A stretch of DNA of 64,000 nucleotides from Pelodera strongyloides (Eukaryota > Nematoda > Chromadorea > Rhabditida > Rhabditidae). Positions 22,805-34,960 of the stretch are shown here, in pieces; position 1 is the stretch's first letter, and the number at the start of each line of letters is the position of its first letter. A model generated the notes under the pieces. The model saw nothing but the letters and a program-made list of their open reading frames with translations, searched no databases and was not told where the DNA came from. Both the position numbers and the translations under genes were made by a program. Location of the stretch: positions 1 to 64,000 of the forward strand of contig JAANDG010000270.1 of the NCBI GenBank assembly GCA_036852015.1, in the 5' to 3' direction.

Positions 22805-25233
22805 ATGGTAAATTCACATGGAAACTCTTTCAAAGATTTTGAATTCCCAGATAGGTAAGCTTTAAACAGTTTTTGTTCGGTTAACAGAATCAGCTTATCT
22901 TAAAGCGAAATACCGGCAGGTTTTTGAAACGCATCATGGACAACTGAATTCTTATCTATTTATGCAAATTTGCTCGAATTTAGCTCGATTTTTTATTGTA
23001 ATTTATGTTCATTTGCATAAATTACATAAGAATGCTGGTCTACTAGATGTGTTTCAAAAACCGACCGGGTTTTCGCTTTAACTTATTGCCAGGGTAGTCC
23101 TCTTTTGCTGCATATTTACTCAAACAAGATTCGTAGTTAGACAGTGGTACATAAACAAACATAAATAATAGACTAAAATAAACTTCAGTGGTCATGTAAA
23201 GTTGAACCTGACCGAAGGCGACTTGGAATTACTGAAGAATCCAAATTTGGCAACGTCGACGAGTGTCACGAACACAACGGTGGTGACCAATCGGAGTGAA
23301 AAGTCGGAGAAGAAGTGAGTTTCTAAGTGATATGTTACGTGGTTTTGTGACGTAGTCCGGACAACTAGGGGCACAGAACGGAACAATATTTGACATGGTA
23401 ACTACGTTTTAGGTCTTCCTTGCGAACACATGGGAGCTTAAAGCCAATGATGCCATTAGGTCAATTGCAATTTACTTGTAGTCAGACCATTTCCGGACGG
23501 TTTCACTATATCGCGACTTGTTTAGGCCAAAACGGGCTGTCAAGAAAAAGAAATACCCGTCGGTGGCCACTCGTTTTACCGCTTCAATCCTTACGTTGTC
23601 AAGCTTGGGAATTCTAAAGTGAGCCAAACTGGGCAGCCATACTTTGTAATGTGGCTGTTTTATTTTATTTCATTTTTTATGATTGTTTACCTTGATTAAA
23701 ATTGAATATCTTCACTGATGCCAGTGACATCTTCCTAAGCTTATTTAGTCGAACAACCGAGTGTTCGCTGACGAAACTCAGTGACATCGCCGTACACAAA
23801 AATAGGGCTCGTCAGAGCGTGGCGGCGCACCCCCTCTACAGTGTCAGTCCCATTTGGCGCACATTTGGCGCGGCACGTGCGCCACAGGCGCGCGTTAGGT
23901 TAGGTGCGCCATCTGCCATTCGCGCATCAATGGCACTCCAGTGCGCGCCCCACATGGCGTTTGCCGCCCGCTGTTGTGGACCCTCTTCTTGTGCGCGCCG
24001 AGGAAGCGATGTTTCATGCTGATATTGTTAGAAAGGGAATATTAGTTAACCCAACCAGTTATCTTTATTATTCAGTTATCCATCAAGCAGTTATCTTTCA
24101 GTGTTATTCTTAATGCGACGTTGGTGAACATAAGAAGTGTGCCATACGTTGGAGGCGCTATGTTCTTTGGTATCTTTTATATACAACCCGCTTCACTAAT
24201 TAGTATATAATAATAATAATAATAATTTATTGCACCACAAAGGTGCGCACAAACGTACATAATTAAAACAATAAATACAGTTAAGACAGAAAAACGGTAT
24301 GTATTATGTCAGATCTTGACAGCAGAGAGATTAAAATTTTTATGTCTGACAATTATATGCTTTTATTCATGTTGAAAATCTTCTTGCTCTACCTATGGAA
24401 AATCGTAAATTTTCTAATTGTTGCACGAATTAATCTATAGTGAAGAATAAAATAATATGTGTTTACTATGCTTTAGGCTCGGTTCTCTTCACTTACTACT
24501 GGGTGTGCATTCACAGTCTTAAACTTTCCCGTGTAATACGACCGATGATTAACATTGCCTCTTTGCTCAGGCAAAATGCGTAAGCTTTCACTTTTAAAGA
24601 CTGATCTTGAATTATAGAGTTGCATAGTTTCATTGAGAGGTTTATACTTATGTATTGTAGTATGTGAGAACCCACGTAACATTTTGATGTTAGTTATCTT
24701 GGCTCAAAGCCAGTAGATGGGAAGCTCTTCGTGCTCATGAAGGATTGTTAAAAAAAGCCAGATAAACTTCCTTTTAGTAAATTTAAACCCGACGGATCGA
24801 CCTTCATTGAACCGGAAGTATACAAGGCCTACAATCTCTGTTGTGATCCCACAATTAATGAAAATATTCCAAGAACGGCTGAAAAGTGAGCGCATTGTTT
24901 ATTAGTTTAATGTATATTCGTAGTTGCTAAAATGAATACGCTTGAAAATTATCGTGACTACGTGTGGACTTTTTTCGAGCATTAGGCGAATAATTTTTTT
25001 TGATTTTTGAACATTTTTTGGGATACTTGCAAACCGCATAATAGTATGTTACTGATCAAACCCTCAACTCATATATGTATGTATGTTCGAGTATACCCAG
25101 CTAAGTTAATTGACAATAATAATAAAATAAAAAATATAATTTCAGCGAAGAAGATCACAGTCCTCGTAACTCGGAAACGGATCTGCATAAGGACAACAAA
25201 GCCCAAACGAAACTTGTGTCGCCGGAGAAATAA
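22805..25233 (+). CDS. small hydrophilic protein of unknown function, four exons
   Basis: Function not recognised. Predicted exons are 22805-22854, 23189-23314, 24778-24885 and 25146-25233 (TAA), giving 123 residues with consistent phases. An AATAAA signal follows at 25259-25264. The product is polar: an Asn/Thr/Ser stretch with several N-X-S/T sites, a Lys/Glu segment (RSEKSEK), a central GSTFIEPEVYKAYNLCCDP, and a charged C-terminus (KAQTKLVSPEK). There is no signal peptide or membrane segment, so it may be the C-terminal part of a longer protein. The frame is open upstream of the ATG to an acceptor-like site near 22758, so the true start could be in an undetected exon. The 1.46 kb second intron holds GC-rich and (TAA)n-linked repeats. 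Confidence 0.5.
22900..23081. mobile_element. family A MITE copy
   Basis: TTAAAGCGAAATACCGGCAGG left end, CCGGGTTTTCGCTTTAA right end, in the first intron of the gene at 22805. TTAA at both ends. Confidence 0.87.
23815..24015. repeat. GC-rich dispersed repeat
   Basis: Rich in TTGGCGC and GTGCGCC motifs, in sharp contrast with the AT-rich surroundings. Similar blocks occur near 34745, 37795, 44020 and 47555. It lies in an intron and its frames are not convincing genes. Confidence 0.6.
24212..24300. repeat. (TAA)n-headed dispersed repeat end
   Basis: A run of TAA triplets followed by a GTGCGCACAAACGTACATAA-like stretch. A comparable (TAA)n followed by related sequence occurs near 42931, suggesting the end of a dispersed element. 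The source element is not identified. Confidence 0.4.
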
Positions 25234-25386
25234 AAACATTTACTGTCGCTCTTTTACAAATAAATTTTTTATCAAACCAGCAAGAACTAGCAATATAAGT
25301 TCTCTTACAGAGCTAGCCTAAGGAAGAAGGTAGAGAGGAAATTTCATAACACCGTGAGGAGAAACATAAACTGTTTTCTTTTATTC

Positions 25387-25785
25387 TTAAAGGGACAGGC
25401 CCATCAAAATAAACCTATATTTACGATACGTTCATAATGACTATCAAGCATTTTTATTACAATATATACAAACTAAATTTCACCATTATTCGCCCTAGAC
25501 AACTTTTTTTTCCAATGCGCCCTGCTCAAATGTATACCATAAAACAGCAGATTTCAAAGCTATATATGCAAATTTTAATCGCATTATAATTTCACGATAA
25601 ATTTGCATTGACGACAAGGATATTTGCGGCTCTACGGTATACATTTGAGCAGAGTGCATCGGAAAAAAGTTTTCAATGGCAAATAAATGTGAAATTTAGT
25701 TTGTATATATTGTAATAAAAATGCTTGATAGTCACTATGGACGTATCGTAAATATAGGTTTACTTTGATGGGCCTGTCCCTTTAA
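25387..25785. mobile_element. TTAA-flanked family B MITE
   Basis: Ends TTAAAGGGACAGGCCCATC and GATGGGCCTGTCCCTTTAA, about 400 bp, with long complementary arms including TTTATTACAATATATACAAA. It lies downstream of the gene ending at 25233. Confidence 0.92.
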
Positions 25786-26057
25786 AACGTGCTATGAGAA
25801 CATCTACTCGATAATAACAAATGCTTCTCTGATGCAGAGTACCTTATAATGAGTGAGATCTCCATTTATTTTGGCAGGACCACATTGAGAAAACAACAAA
25901 ATATACCGGTATTACCTTTTCTCTCAAAATATAGTTTCTAAATTAACTGTTCTAATGGGTACTACACATTAGTGAGATCAAATTCAAATATGACGCAGCA
26001 ACAATTATACAAGATCAAAACAAGAGCTAACGGTACGTTTAGCAACAGTATTATGCT

Positions 26058-26130
26058 GGAAGGGGTGGAACCCTGGTCACGCTGGTGATACTCAGACCTT
26101 ATTGCACTGCGCCACACTCAATGTGTTGCG
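26058..26130 (-). repeat. tRNA-derived SINE-like sequence
   Basis: On the minus strand, TGGCGCAGTGCAATAAGG resembles an A box and GGGTTCCACCCC a degenerate B box, about 40 bases apart. Clover-leaf pairing is poor, so this is a decayed tRNA-related sequence rather than a gene. Confidence 0.4.
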
Positions 26131-26395
26131 GTGCACATCACTGAGTGCCAGTTGTAGATCTGGCAGTGAACTGGTACGTCTCTTGCAACTTGTCGGATGA
26201 GCACCTCTTACGGAGTACTTGTGAGGAGTCACAGAACCCGCGATCGTGCAGATCTAAATGAGGGATTCCGATACCGTATTGCCGATCGTCAATGCAAGAG
26301 GATGACTAGCAATATGTACAGACTTAGCGCCTTGCTCTGCTAAAGCTGGTTTCGTTTGACCCAACGTGCTGTACTTTATCTGATGTAACGAAAGG

Positions 26396-29300
26396 TTACG
26401 GCAAAACTCTTATTATGCAGTTAGATCTTGTCTTGTCCTCAATGAGTAATAAATATAAATACCTCTGATCGTATTTCCGATCTCGTCTTCTGCCAATATT
26501 GGGACGCTTTCCTGGATTGAGTGGCAGAGAAGGGCCAGAAACGTTCAGGAACCTGTAATAAGACGATTGATATTTATCAGCTGTAATGTAATTGCATCTA
26601 GTTTAGCATTTCTGCATTTAACTCACAAGGATTTTGCCATCTCCAGGAGATCTAAGTCATCGTTGGTTAAGAGATTCAATTTGCAGCAACCATGCTTACC
26701 TCTCTACACGTGAGCATGTACCACTGTTCCATGAAGGCTCTTCGATAAGTGTGTGAGAGAATAAAAGTGACGTAATAGTTTTGTGAATGACAGACCAGAG
26801 CAAAAATTGTCTGAAAAAATCAATATATACCATATACGATGAGGCAAAATAGTCGATTCATATGCAAGTCGTTAGGTTATAATCGAAAGTTATGGGCTCT
26901 CCCAAGCCTACAATTCGGTATCTTTGTCACCGGCGATGTGTGTGAGATACTAGCGAGAGATAAAGCTGTTTGCAAATATGTCGCCAAAATCTAACCAAAT
27001 AACTCTGTATCAAATAAGAGGTCCTCGGTTCCATGGCCACATCTCGTACTATAGTGTTTCCCAGGATATATGTGAACCAAGAACAGACATACACAGAAAT
27101 CACAACGCTTAGACTGCGCAGAACCTGGAATTGGAGAAGATATGACATTTTGAATGAAGTCCATCCTTTGATAATTACAATAATACCTACCTCCCAATTT
27201 TATGTCATACATCGTGGCCTAGTTCTGGGACATATAAAATTGCGTAAGACCGTAAAGTTAACGTTTGAGTAATATCTGGGAGATTTCTCTCAGAAAAATT
27301 AGGGGAAACTTTTTATTCTTGGGCCTGTGCCTTTAAAGCGAAATACCGTCCGCTTTTTGAAACGCATCGTGGACAACTGAATTTTTACGTAATTATGCTA
27401 ATTAGCTCGAATTTAGCTCGATTTTTTTTTATTCTAATTTATGTTCATTTGCATAAGCATAAGCTGCATAAGAACGTGTTTCAAAATCGGCCGGTATTTC
27501 GTTTTAATATAATTTTTGCTGTATACATAAATGTTTGCAAATAATTATGTGCAAAACGTAAAAATAGCCTAGAAATGTAATGAATCGGCCATGGACAAAC
27601 TAATATAACATTTACTACGAACATAAAATGTCGCACAAGTTTTGTCAGGGTCATACCATATTGCATAACTATGAAACGTGAAAATGCAATTCTGACCAAA
27701 TAAAACTGCTCACCCTTCTCTCTGTAACAACTGTTTTGCTCATTTTAGCGATATCAGAATAGACTCGCCGGAGTTTCTTCCCAGAACTTTTGCCTAAATA
27801 AAATAAAATAAAATTGAATACTTCCATATTTTTAATCTTTGATCTAATCTTTGATTTACTACTTTGAATTTTAAAATCATTGAATTCTTTCATCGTCTCT
27901 TATGGCGTTGCGTTCTTTCTAAGAGTCTAATAAACATTTAAACATTTAAACATTTAAATATAATCGTCAGCTTTGGAGGTGGTTACCTAATTAGTATTCA
28001 CCTTAGTGTTGGATAATAATCGTATGTTTCTGCCTTGGTTCATTACTTTTGAAGTTTTAGCTCAGACAGTGTAAGCATAAATTACAGTGCCCAAGTCCAT
28101 CATGAGAATACCTTGGCACTTGGATAAGCATACTTTTTTAAATATGTTTATGCAATAGATCACTATGTAAAGGGAGAGGCCCACGAGAAAAAACTCTTCT
28201 TCAATTTGCTTGCACAGAATGTCCGGAATTTCAGAAATGTTATTGTGAAAACCGCACTTCTTTGCACCTAGAACTCTCAGAGTTATTGCCCGGCAAACGT
28301 TCGGCCAGGTACCGTAGTCAGAAACGATTTACGGTTTAAATCCATCCATTAGCATTCTTTCTCTTCATATTATTGGTTAAACGAATGAAGAGCATTCCTA
28401 CGATTATAACAAAGCGTTCCCAATACTGTAGTGTCCTAAAAGCGCAAAATTGATTCTGTCTGCGGTACCTGACCGAACTGTTTGCCGGGGAATAACTCTG
28501 TGAGTTCCAGGTGCAAAAAATGCGGTTTTCCCAGTAATATTTCTGAAATTTCGGACGTTCTGTGCAAGTAAACTGAGGAAAACTTTTTTCTCGTGGGCCT
28601 CTCCCTTTATGTAATAGGCATGGGGTATAGGCATACCATTTCTCAGTATTAACGTGTAGAGGAGCATGTACACAACAATTGTAGCACAGTTGATAGCAAC
28701 ATTGGAGCCCACCCACCACTGGCTGACAATGGGAGAGAAGGCCAGTGGAGGGTTACAAAAGGGAATCTGAATCAACAATCAATAAATATTACTAAGAATA
28801 AGGCTTCGCATAATTCCTAATTTGAGCTCTTTACCTTTACCACTAAACTCTTTTTACCATAAACTACTATTCAAGGCTCAACGGCGATATTAAGATCTCT
28901 GAAGCGCCGTACACAAACGGTGAAGGAAAGAGTAAATCCGCTGATTAAAGGATCGCAGTCACTACAAAATCGTCGTTTTTCTTCGAGTTTACTTGTACTT
29001 AGTAAAGAATAGAGACAAATACTTTACCAAAACCGAATATTTTGAATTCCAACTCAGGGAGTGAACAAGCAGAAAAGTAGTTCTACTTAACTACCGCAGG
29101 ATCACGAAACGTGTTCATACAGCTGCTTCCCGATCGGGAGTATGCAAATTATTTCGGCAAATATCTGCATATTATATCTTTACATATACTGCAAGGGTCT
29201 ACAGGCATATCACTACACGTTTCATAATACCCCGGTAGTTAAGTAGAACTACTTTTCTACTTGTTCACCCCCTGAGTTGGAATTCAAATTATTCGGTTTT

Positions 29301-30965
29301 GGTAAAGTATTTTTCTTTATCCTTTACTAAATTCAAGTGAACTCGAAGCAAAATGATGATTTTGGAGTGACTGCGATCCTTTAAAGCTATTTTGATTTTA
29401 AATGAACCAGGCGAGGGAATCATGGGCGATCTCTCCTGGCCCTAGCCCGAAGACGTCGAGCAATTTGTCATCTGGAACTCGTCGCCTACTGCTCAGAACC
29501 TCTGCGGAACATGTCATAAGCAAACATTGAATCTGTATTTTCACCCTTGAATAAAGGTGCACACTATTGAAGCGTAAAATTTTTTTTTAAATGAATGAAA
29601 ACTGGACTTACCCTGGCATTATCCACCGTAAGAACTCCCCAAATGGCAGTTGAAAGAGAGTATGTCCACGCGGGGAATAGCATCACTATCACGTAGCGAT
29701 TGGTACCGAAGAAGCGGTGACTAAATGTTTAACATCTTGACTTGCAGTGATGACTGGTTATTGTCATGTGTATTGGAAAGTTACCTGTAGGGTTGTTACA
29801 TTAATGTGATCTTATAAATTTCTACCTAATAATACTTTCCACAAGTCGCCACAGCCTTACGCTATTGGTGATAGGCACTTGACAATGCCTCAATGCCTGC
29901 ACTGCTGAGCTGTTAACAATAACACGCGCTAGACAGTCAAGATCACGCTTACAATTAGTAGAGGAAGCATTATAACCTACTGAAATGGATATAACATGGC
30001 AATGAGTAAATCCGCCGAAATAAGAAGTGAAAGGCATGCTTGAAGGCAAATGGCGATCACATGGACAAATGCCAGCTGAAATATCATTATTACAAGTTGA
30101 AGCTGGAATATCATTATAAACTCTAGCCCTAAGACTTCCAACAATTTCTCCTCTAGAACTCGTCGTTACTGCTCAGGAATGTCTGCGGAACATGTCAGAA
30201 GAATCAGTAACTATATTGAACTTGAATAAGGAACCACGCGCTTGTATCGTCTCAAAAGATTTCAAAGAATAATAAGTTCTTTGTCATATTCATATTACTG
30301 ATGCCATTTTAAACAAGCCACTTATTTTTAGGGGCTAACAAGCTGTTTTGTCCCGCCTCGTAAATGAGAGATTACTATTTATCGCACACATGATGTGAGG
30401 TCTCGGGGTTAATTGCTAACCTCAAACTTGGGTAATTAAACCGAGATTACTTTATCAATATCACTATCTGTATTCAATTAACACCGACCCTGAAGCACCT
30501 TTTTCTCGTAACCCCTCCGTGATCAAGGTCCAGAAATATATATGCAAATTCAGAAAGCAGACATACACTATGGAATATACAGAACCACATCATTAGCACT
30601 CCTAAAACACCATTAAAATTATATCATTGATATGACCGGAACCGCTGAGGGCGCTGAGCACATACAACAATACTTTTTTATACGAGGCAATTATATATTG
30701 TTCTTCTTTTCAGTGGTAAAGCACATGGCTCATTAGTATTCTTGTTTGGCTAAGAATTAAGCATATATTGGTATTGGTTATTGTCGCTATATCCAATGGC
30801 TAAGTGTTGGTCAAACCTACCATGTTTATTCCTCAATTCCTTATTTCGGATAGTCGCCCAGACGAAATTCACATTTCCAAAAAGACCAATAATATTGAAG
30901 ACAATAACACTTGCAGAAAGGAGCGTCTCGTGCACTTCCAAATGCCATGGGTTTGTCAGACCCAT
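26396..30965 (-). CDS. srsx-class seven-transmembrane chemoreceptor
   Basis: Predicted 373-residue GPCR, complete. Exons: 30965-30821, 30601-30489, 30075-29981, 29720-29612, 28766-28637, 27793-27714, 27124-26996, 26810-26700, 26651-26627, 26580-26396. All phases match. TM1 carries NIIGLFGNVNFVWATIRNKE, with the class A GN motif and the KHG that follows in srsx proteins. A conserved Cys (KRCFR) precedes TM3, and TM3 ends ADLLIAMLYP. TM4 is in exon 4, TM5 (PIVSQWWVGSN) in exon 5, a basic third loop in exon 6, TM6 in exon 7. TM7 ends SQNYYVTFILSHTYRRAF, close to the srsx consensus. The tail is about 80 residues. The protein would act in ciliated sensory neurons as a G-protein-coupled odorant or peptide sensor; the ligand is unknown. 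Large introns carry two MITE-like palindromes and two copies of an introner-like repeat. No frame damage was seen. Confidence 0.87.
27333..27507. mobile_element. family A MITE copy
   Basis: TTAAAGCGAAATACCGTCCG and CGGCCGGTATTTCGTTTTAA ends, in the srsx intron between the exons at 27714 and 27124. It directly abuts GGGCCTGTGCCTTTAA, a lone family B end. Confidence 0.85.
28167..28609. mobile_element. family B-related hairpin MITE
   Basis: AAAGGGAGAGGCCCACGAGAAAA at the left and its complement (TTTTTTCTCGTGGGCCTCTCCCTTT) at the right, with long complementary arms. It lies in the srsx intron after the exon at 28637. The flanks are not TTAA. Confidence 0.88.
28945..29384. mobile_element. TTAA-flanked hairpin MITE, TIR TTAAAGGATCGCAGTCACT
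   Basis: Arms of about 190 bp contain AACTACTTTTCTACTTGTTCA and complementary copies. It lies in the large intron between srsx exons 4 and 5. The terminal sequence differs from family B after TTAAAGG. Confidence 0.9.
29440..29611. repeat. introner-like repeat, copy 1 (reaches a 5' splice site)
   Basis: Shares CGTCGAGCAATTTGTCATCTGG and a distal TGAATAAAGG-GCAC block with 39240-39433. On the minus strand the shared sequence begins at the GTAAGT donor of the srsx exon ending at 29612. Confidence 0.7.
30120..30250. repeat. introner-like repeat, copy 3 (partial)
   Basis: Related to 29440-29611 (shared GAACTCGTCG-TACTGCTCAG and TCTGCGGAACATGTCA blocks, then TTGAATAAGG). It lies in the srsx intron upstream of the exon at 30075, near the acceptor rather than the donor. 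Confidence 0.6.
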
Positions 30966-31519
30966 TCAGCAATAAGAATCTGAAAATGAGAAAATATATA
31001 TGAAGGCTTACTTCTAACTTCTAATCATAAGGCACAAATAATAAACAGATTCTAACTGCTGTAACGTTAAATAAGTAAACCAAAACAATCTGCACAAAAA
31101 ATGGATGTATAGTCGTAGTGGTAGCAAAAAGATCTGTTCTGAGAAAAAGAAGTCCAGGAATGGCGCAAGAACAGCGCAGCGCAAACCTTTCATTGTACAA
31201 TTTGAATGACAGAATGTTCGTACGCGGTGGTATCAAAAACTGCCTACGGCCAGCAGAGCTGCGCATCAACTAGTGCATGGGAATGGCGTGCCACATAAAA
31301 GGGAGTTATATATGTTTTTCGCAGAGTGAATGGCATACGAAGAAGCAAAAGTATCGTAAACGAATAATAAGGTTTAGAAAATGGTGTAAAAATTTGGGCA
31401 TTTTGATGTAACCAGTGTAGAATAAGATTTAAGTGAATCGATTAACTATGCTTGCATCTGAAAGAGAAATACACGTTTTTGCAACTTATTATTCAACAGA
31501 AACTTTGTCATTCTTGTAG

Positions 31520-31690
31520 GTGAAAAAGGATGAAGTTAATGGGAACCTCGTCTACGCCCATCTTAGTTTGGATGCTAATCCTTGGAGTTTTTACCCCTTC
31601 CCGGCTTACGAACACATCAAACTTCCCACTCCGGAAGTTAGAGTTGCCCCTCGTGGCAAAATGATTTGCAATTCCCGCAAAGACGCCTGA
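31520..31690 (+). other. possible terminal exon, or 44-codon secreted peptide ORF
   Basis: Two overlapping readings follow the acceptor-like TTCTTGTAG. Frame 1 (31520-31690) is 56 codons ending in TGA and reads like a cytoplasmic tail (NGNLVYAHLSLDANPW). Frame 2 starts with ATG at 31530, ends at 31664, and encodes 44 residues with a good signal-peptide-like start (TPILVWMLILGVFTP). No upstream exon for frame 1 was found on this strand. Either could be real, both, or neither. Confidence 0.35.
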
Positions 31691-32959
31691 CCAATACGGA
31701 TTTTGTTTTGCAGATAGAAATTGGTTGTTTTTCTTAGATTGACTGAACGCTTGAAAGTTAATTTGCCTTCCATATTTTCCTGGAATTATACAGCTATATA
31801 TTGCGATCGTACTATTATGGCAGAGGCTAATTGAACGGAGGGTGTACTTTATAAGAAGACTCTGAGAATAATTAAGTCGAAAATAATAATGACCATGTTT
31901 TGTTTCAACAGAAAGATATTAGTTCTTCTTTAATATGTAAGAAATGGACTTAGCACCTTAGTACAGTGGATGCAATACTCCCGTATACTCTACTCAGGTA
32001 ACGGTAACTACTGAATACTACTACAAGCCCTCGCCATGCAAAACTCATATAACACTTTTTTCTCAGTAAGAATAGGAGTTCAACGTCGTAATGATGGAAA
32101 TCGCAGTCGCCGCGTATAAAGAGTCCGTCACAACTGCGCGGCGGACACGCTCATCTGGGTGCGACAGGCATGCAGCGCGCGTTTATGATAAACCCTTGGA
32201 CCTTGGAATAAGGATTAACTTGTCGAACACTTGAAGCGAACAAGAAGTCATCGTCAAAAGGGCCTTATTTCTTTTTTTCCCGAAGCAATAAACCCATCAA
32301 AAATGGGGAAAATTGACTGTTGGAGTGGGACTTCAGCCCCAGAAAGGGGATCGCCACCCACATGCAAAGAGAGATGGGAAGCGTGATTATGTAGACAAGA
32401 TAGGGAATAAAAGATCAAACGAAGAAAGTAATATTCGAAGATGAAGCTAGAACTTCTAAACATTCACTTGTTGGAACAAGAAGGTTGTTAGCTGTAGATA
32501 AGTGTCACCCTGGAATTTACGTGCCGGCTAGAAATTTTCCGCACAAGTATAAGTTGTATAAGAACGACGTCTCAATTTTTTGTGTGTAAACTTGAAAATG
32601 TCCCCTAGTAAAGCGACAGTATATAAGCAAATTTCATACATTGTTTCGGAAAAAAGTTCGTTAGGTTCAACAAAAACAAGGAAATGAAAATTAGGCACGG
32701 AAAGGGCACGAAAAAAGCATATATGTAAGAAGAACATTAAAGTGCCATCATGACAAAGTGGTAAATTACGTAATCAACTTTATTAGGCAAAACGCAACTT
32801 ACGTACGGTAGTTGTAAAAGTCTACCCGCAATCAGTAACCGTACGGTAATCAATTCACGGACTGAAAACACTCACAATGAGAACAAAGCGTTCAACGAAA
32901 CATTGCATAACCTTGGCCTTGAAGTCTACAAACTTTAACTTGATGGCAAAACTAGACTG

Positions 32960-33128
32960 TTAAAGCGAAATAAAAAAATACCGGCCGGTTTTTGAAACAC
33001 ATCGAGTACATCAACATTCTTATGCAGCTTTTGCAAATTAGTATAAATTAGCAAAAATAATTGAGCTAAATTCGAGGAGTTCACTTGTCCGAGATGTGTT
33101 TCAAAAATCGGCCGGTATTTCGCTTTAA
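32960..33128. mobile_element. family A MITE copy
   Basis: TTAAAGCGAAATAAAAAAATACCGGCCGG left end (with a small expansion) and CGGCCGGTATTTCGCTTTAA right end, TTAA on both sides, intergenic. Confidence 0.87.
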
Positions 33129-34744
33129 ACATTTCACGTTGATAGTAAAAGTTAAGAGTTTAGTCGAATCAAGGAAAATATCAAGGAAGTCTAAAGAAAA
33201 TGAGCAACTCGAATAAATGAAGCGTGAACCCAAATTAAAATGACCGAGCCTGATTGTGAGACTATCCCAACCTAGAACCAGGAACCTTTTTCTTTACAGG
33301 AAGGTTCGTTTCATCGCTAGCACATAGACACTGCACGTAGACAAAAGGGGGGATTTCTTTAAAGGTTCAAATAAAAAGAAATAAAAATGGTTTCTGTCTC
33401 TCCAAAGTCCTAAATCCCTAAATGAACCAGAGCGTGCAAGAGTTTGAACAAAGTAAAGAGGGAAAACGAAAGGAAAAAAAAGAGCTTTGCAAAGGCGAAT
33501 CATGGGAAATTTGAGCACAGACACGATCAAATTAAGGGCTTTTTTGACACGTCTAGGGATGTCGGGGTGGTCAAAATTTGGTCAAATTTTAAATGTATTC
33601 TGGACAAATATATTTGTACATAGTTAAATATAATGCGTACAATAAATATACAATAGTCCACAAGCAATCATGAGTGCATCAGCAACAATTCGCAAGCCAT
33701 ACATTACATCGAAAACTCCAATCTATGCACGTGCTATGTATATGGTAGCTTCAGTGTCGATTTAATATTTGTAAAGAGATTCGCGTAAATACTTTAGAAT
33801 TCTCACGGTCAACGCAGAAGCAGACACCAAAAAAGATACAACAACAGAATAACGACAACAAATAACATTGGTTCAACATTGTATATTACGATCATGAGCA
33901 TACCGTGTACGCGAGTTCAGGTGAGAATAAAATGGTGTAAAGTAAAACTCATTGCCGAGTCAGAGGCTCACGAGAACTGCTATGTGATAAAAAAAATACT
34001 TATTATAAATATGAACTTTGCAACTCTCATCCTGAAAAATGTCAGCGTTCTTAGTTTTTGTGCGCCTGACCATTTAAAGATGTCAGTTTAAGACAGTCAC
34101 ATAATAGTCTCAATGACCTTGCTCTCTACAGTCTCTACTACTATTACAACAAAGCAAACGTTCACCCCATTTTTAGTGGAAGAAAAAGAAATAGAAAGTC
34201 ATTACTTTTTATGCGAGTTCGATTAAATAAACACACAAAAGAAGATTCTAGTTTTTATTCAGAAAAGATGTAGAGCGAACTCGAACAACACAAATAGTGC
34301 GCGGCAGAACCCAGGTGCACGCAGAACGCAGTAGAATTTGCGGCGTAGTGACGAGGCGTGCGCGGAGATCGGGCGCAGTCAAAATACGAAACATATAACG
34401 TGGTGTATGTCATCCAGGTGATTCCATTCATTTGTTCCTTATTAATTTAATCAAATTTTATAATATAGGATTAAATTAAAATGACACTGAAATTTCCTGA
34501 ACTTTAGCATTTATCACTCATCTTTTGACCGCAACGTCACTGCGCGGAAAGAGAATGATATAATTGATTAGCAATAGTTTATTGAAAAAGCAAGAGTGGA
34601 ACTAGACAAGGAAAATTACAAATTACAATTTGAAGGGAATTAACAGTGAATTTCAATTGTTAAATGCCCTTTCGCAGAACGAGTGCCGCTAGCCGGAAAC
34701 ATGCTATTGCACATTGCACAAAATCTTTTTAAACAGAGGAAACT

Positions 34745-34960
34745 TCCGTGAGCCGTGAGTGCACTGATGAAACTTGCATTGCGCGCGGCGAGCTCCTGGC
34801 GCGGAACTTCCGCGCGGCGATGGACGGGCGAGGCCTTGGCGCAGACTGGGCGAAATTGGGAAAAATGACCAAAATACTGCCCAAACGCAAACCTACGAAA
34901 AAAGGTGCGCGGGGACCTCGCCCTAACTGCGCCACATTGGCGCCAGAGGTCACACGGAAA
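34745..34960. repeat. GC-rich dispersed repeat
   Basis: Contains GGCGCGGAACTTCCGCGCGG and TTGGCGCAGACTGGGCG. It begins CACTGATGAAACTTGC, matching the copy at 44020-44225. The frames through it are compositional. Confidence 0.65.

Noticed and set aside
23413..23617. Open terminal frame of about 67 codons after TTTTAG
   Set aside because: It is in phase with the exon ending at 23314, but its composition changes abruptly and the exon at 24778 joins in phase directly with better sequence. It is kept only as a possible alternative end.
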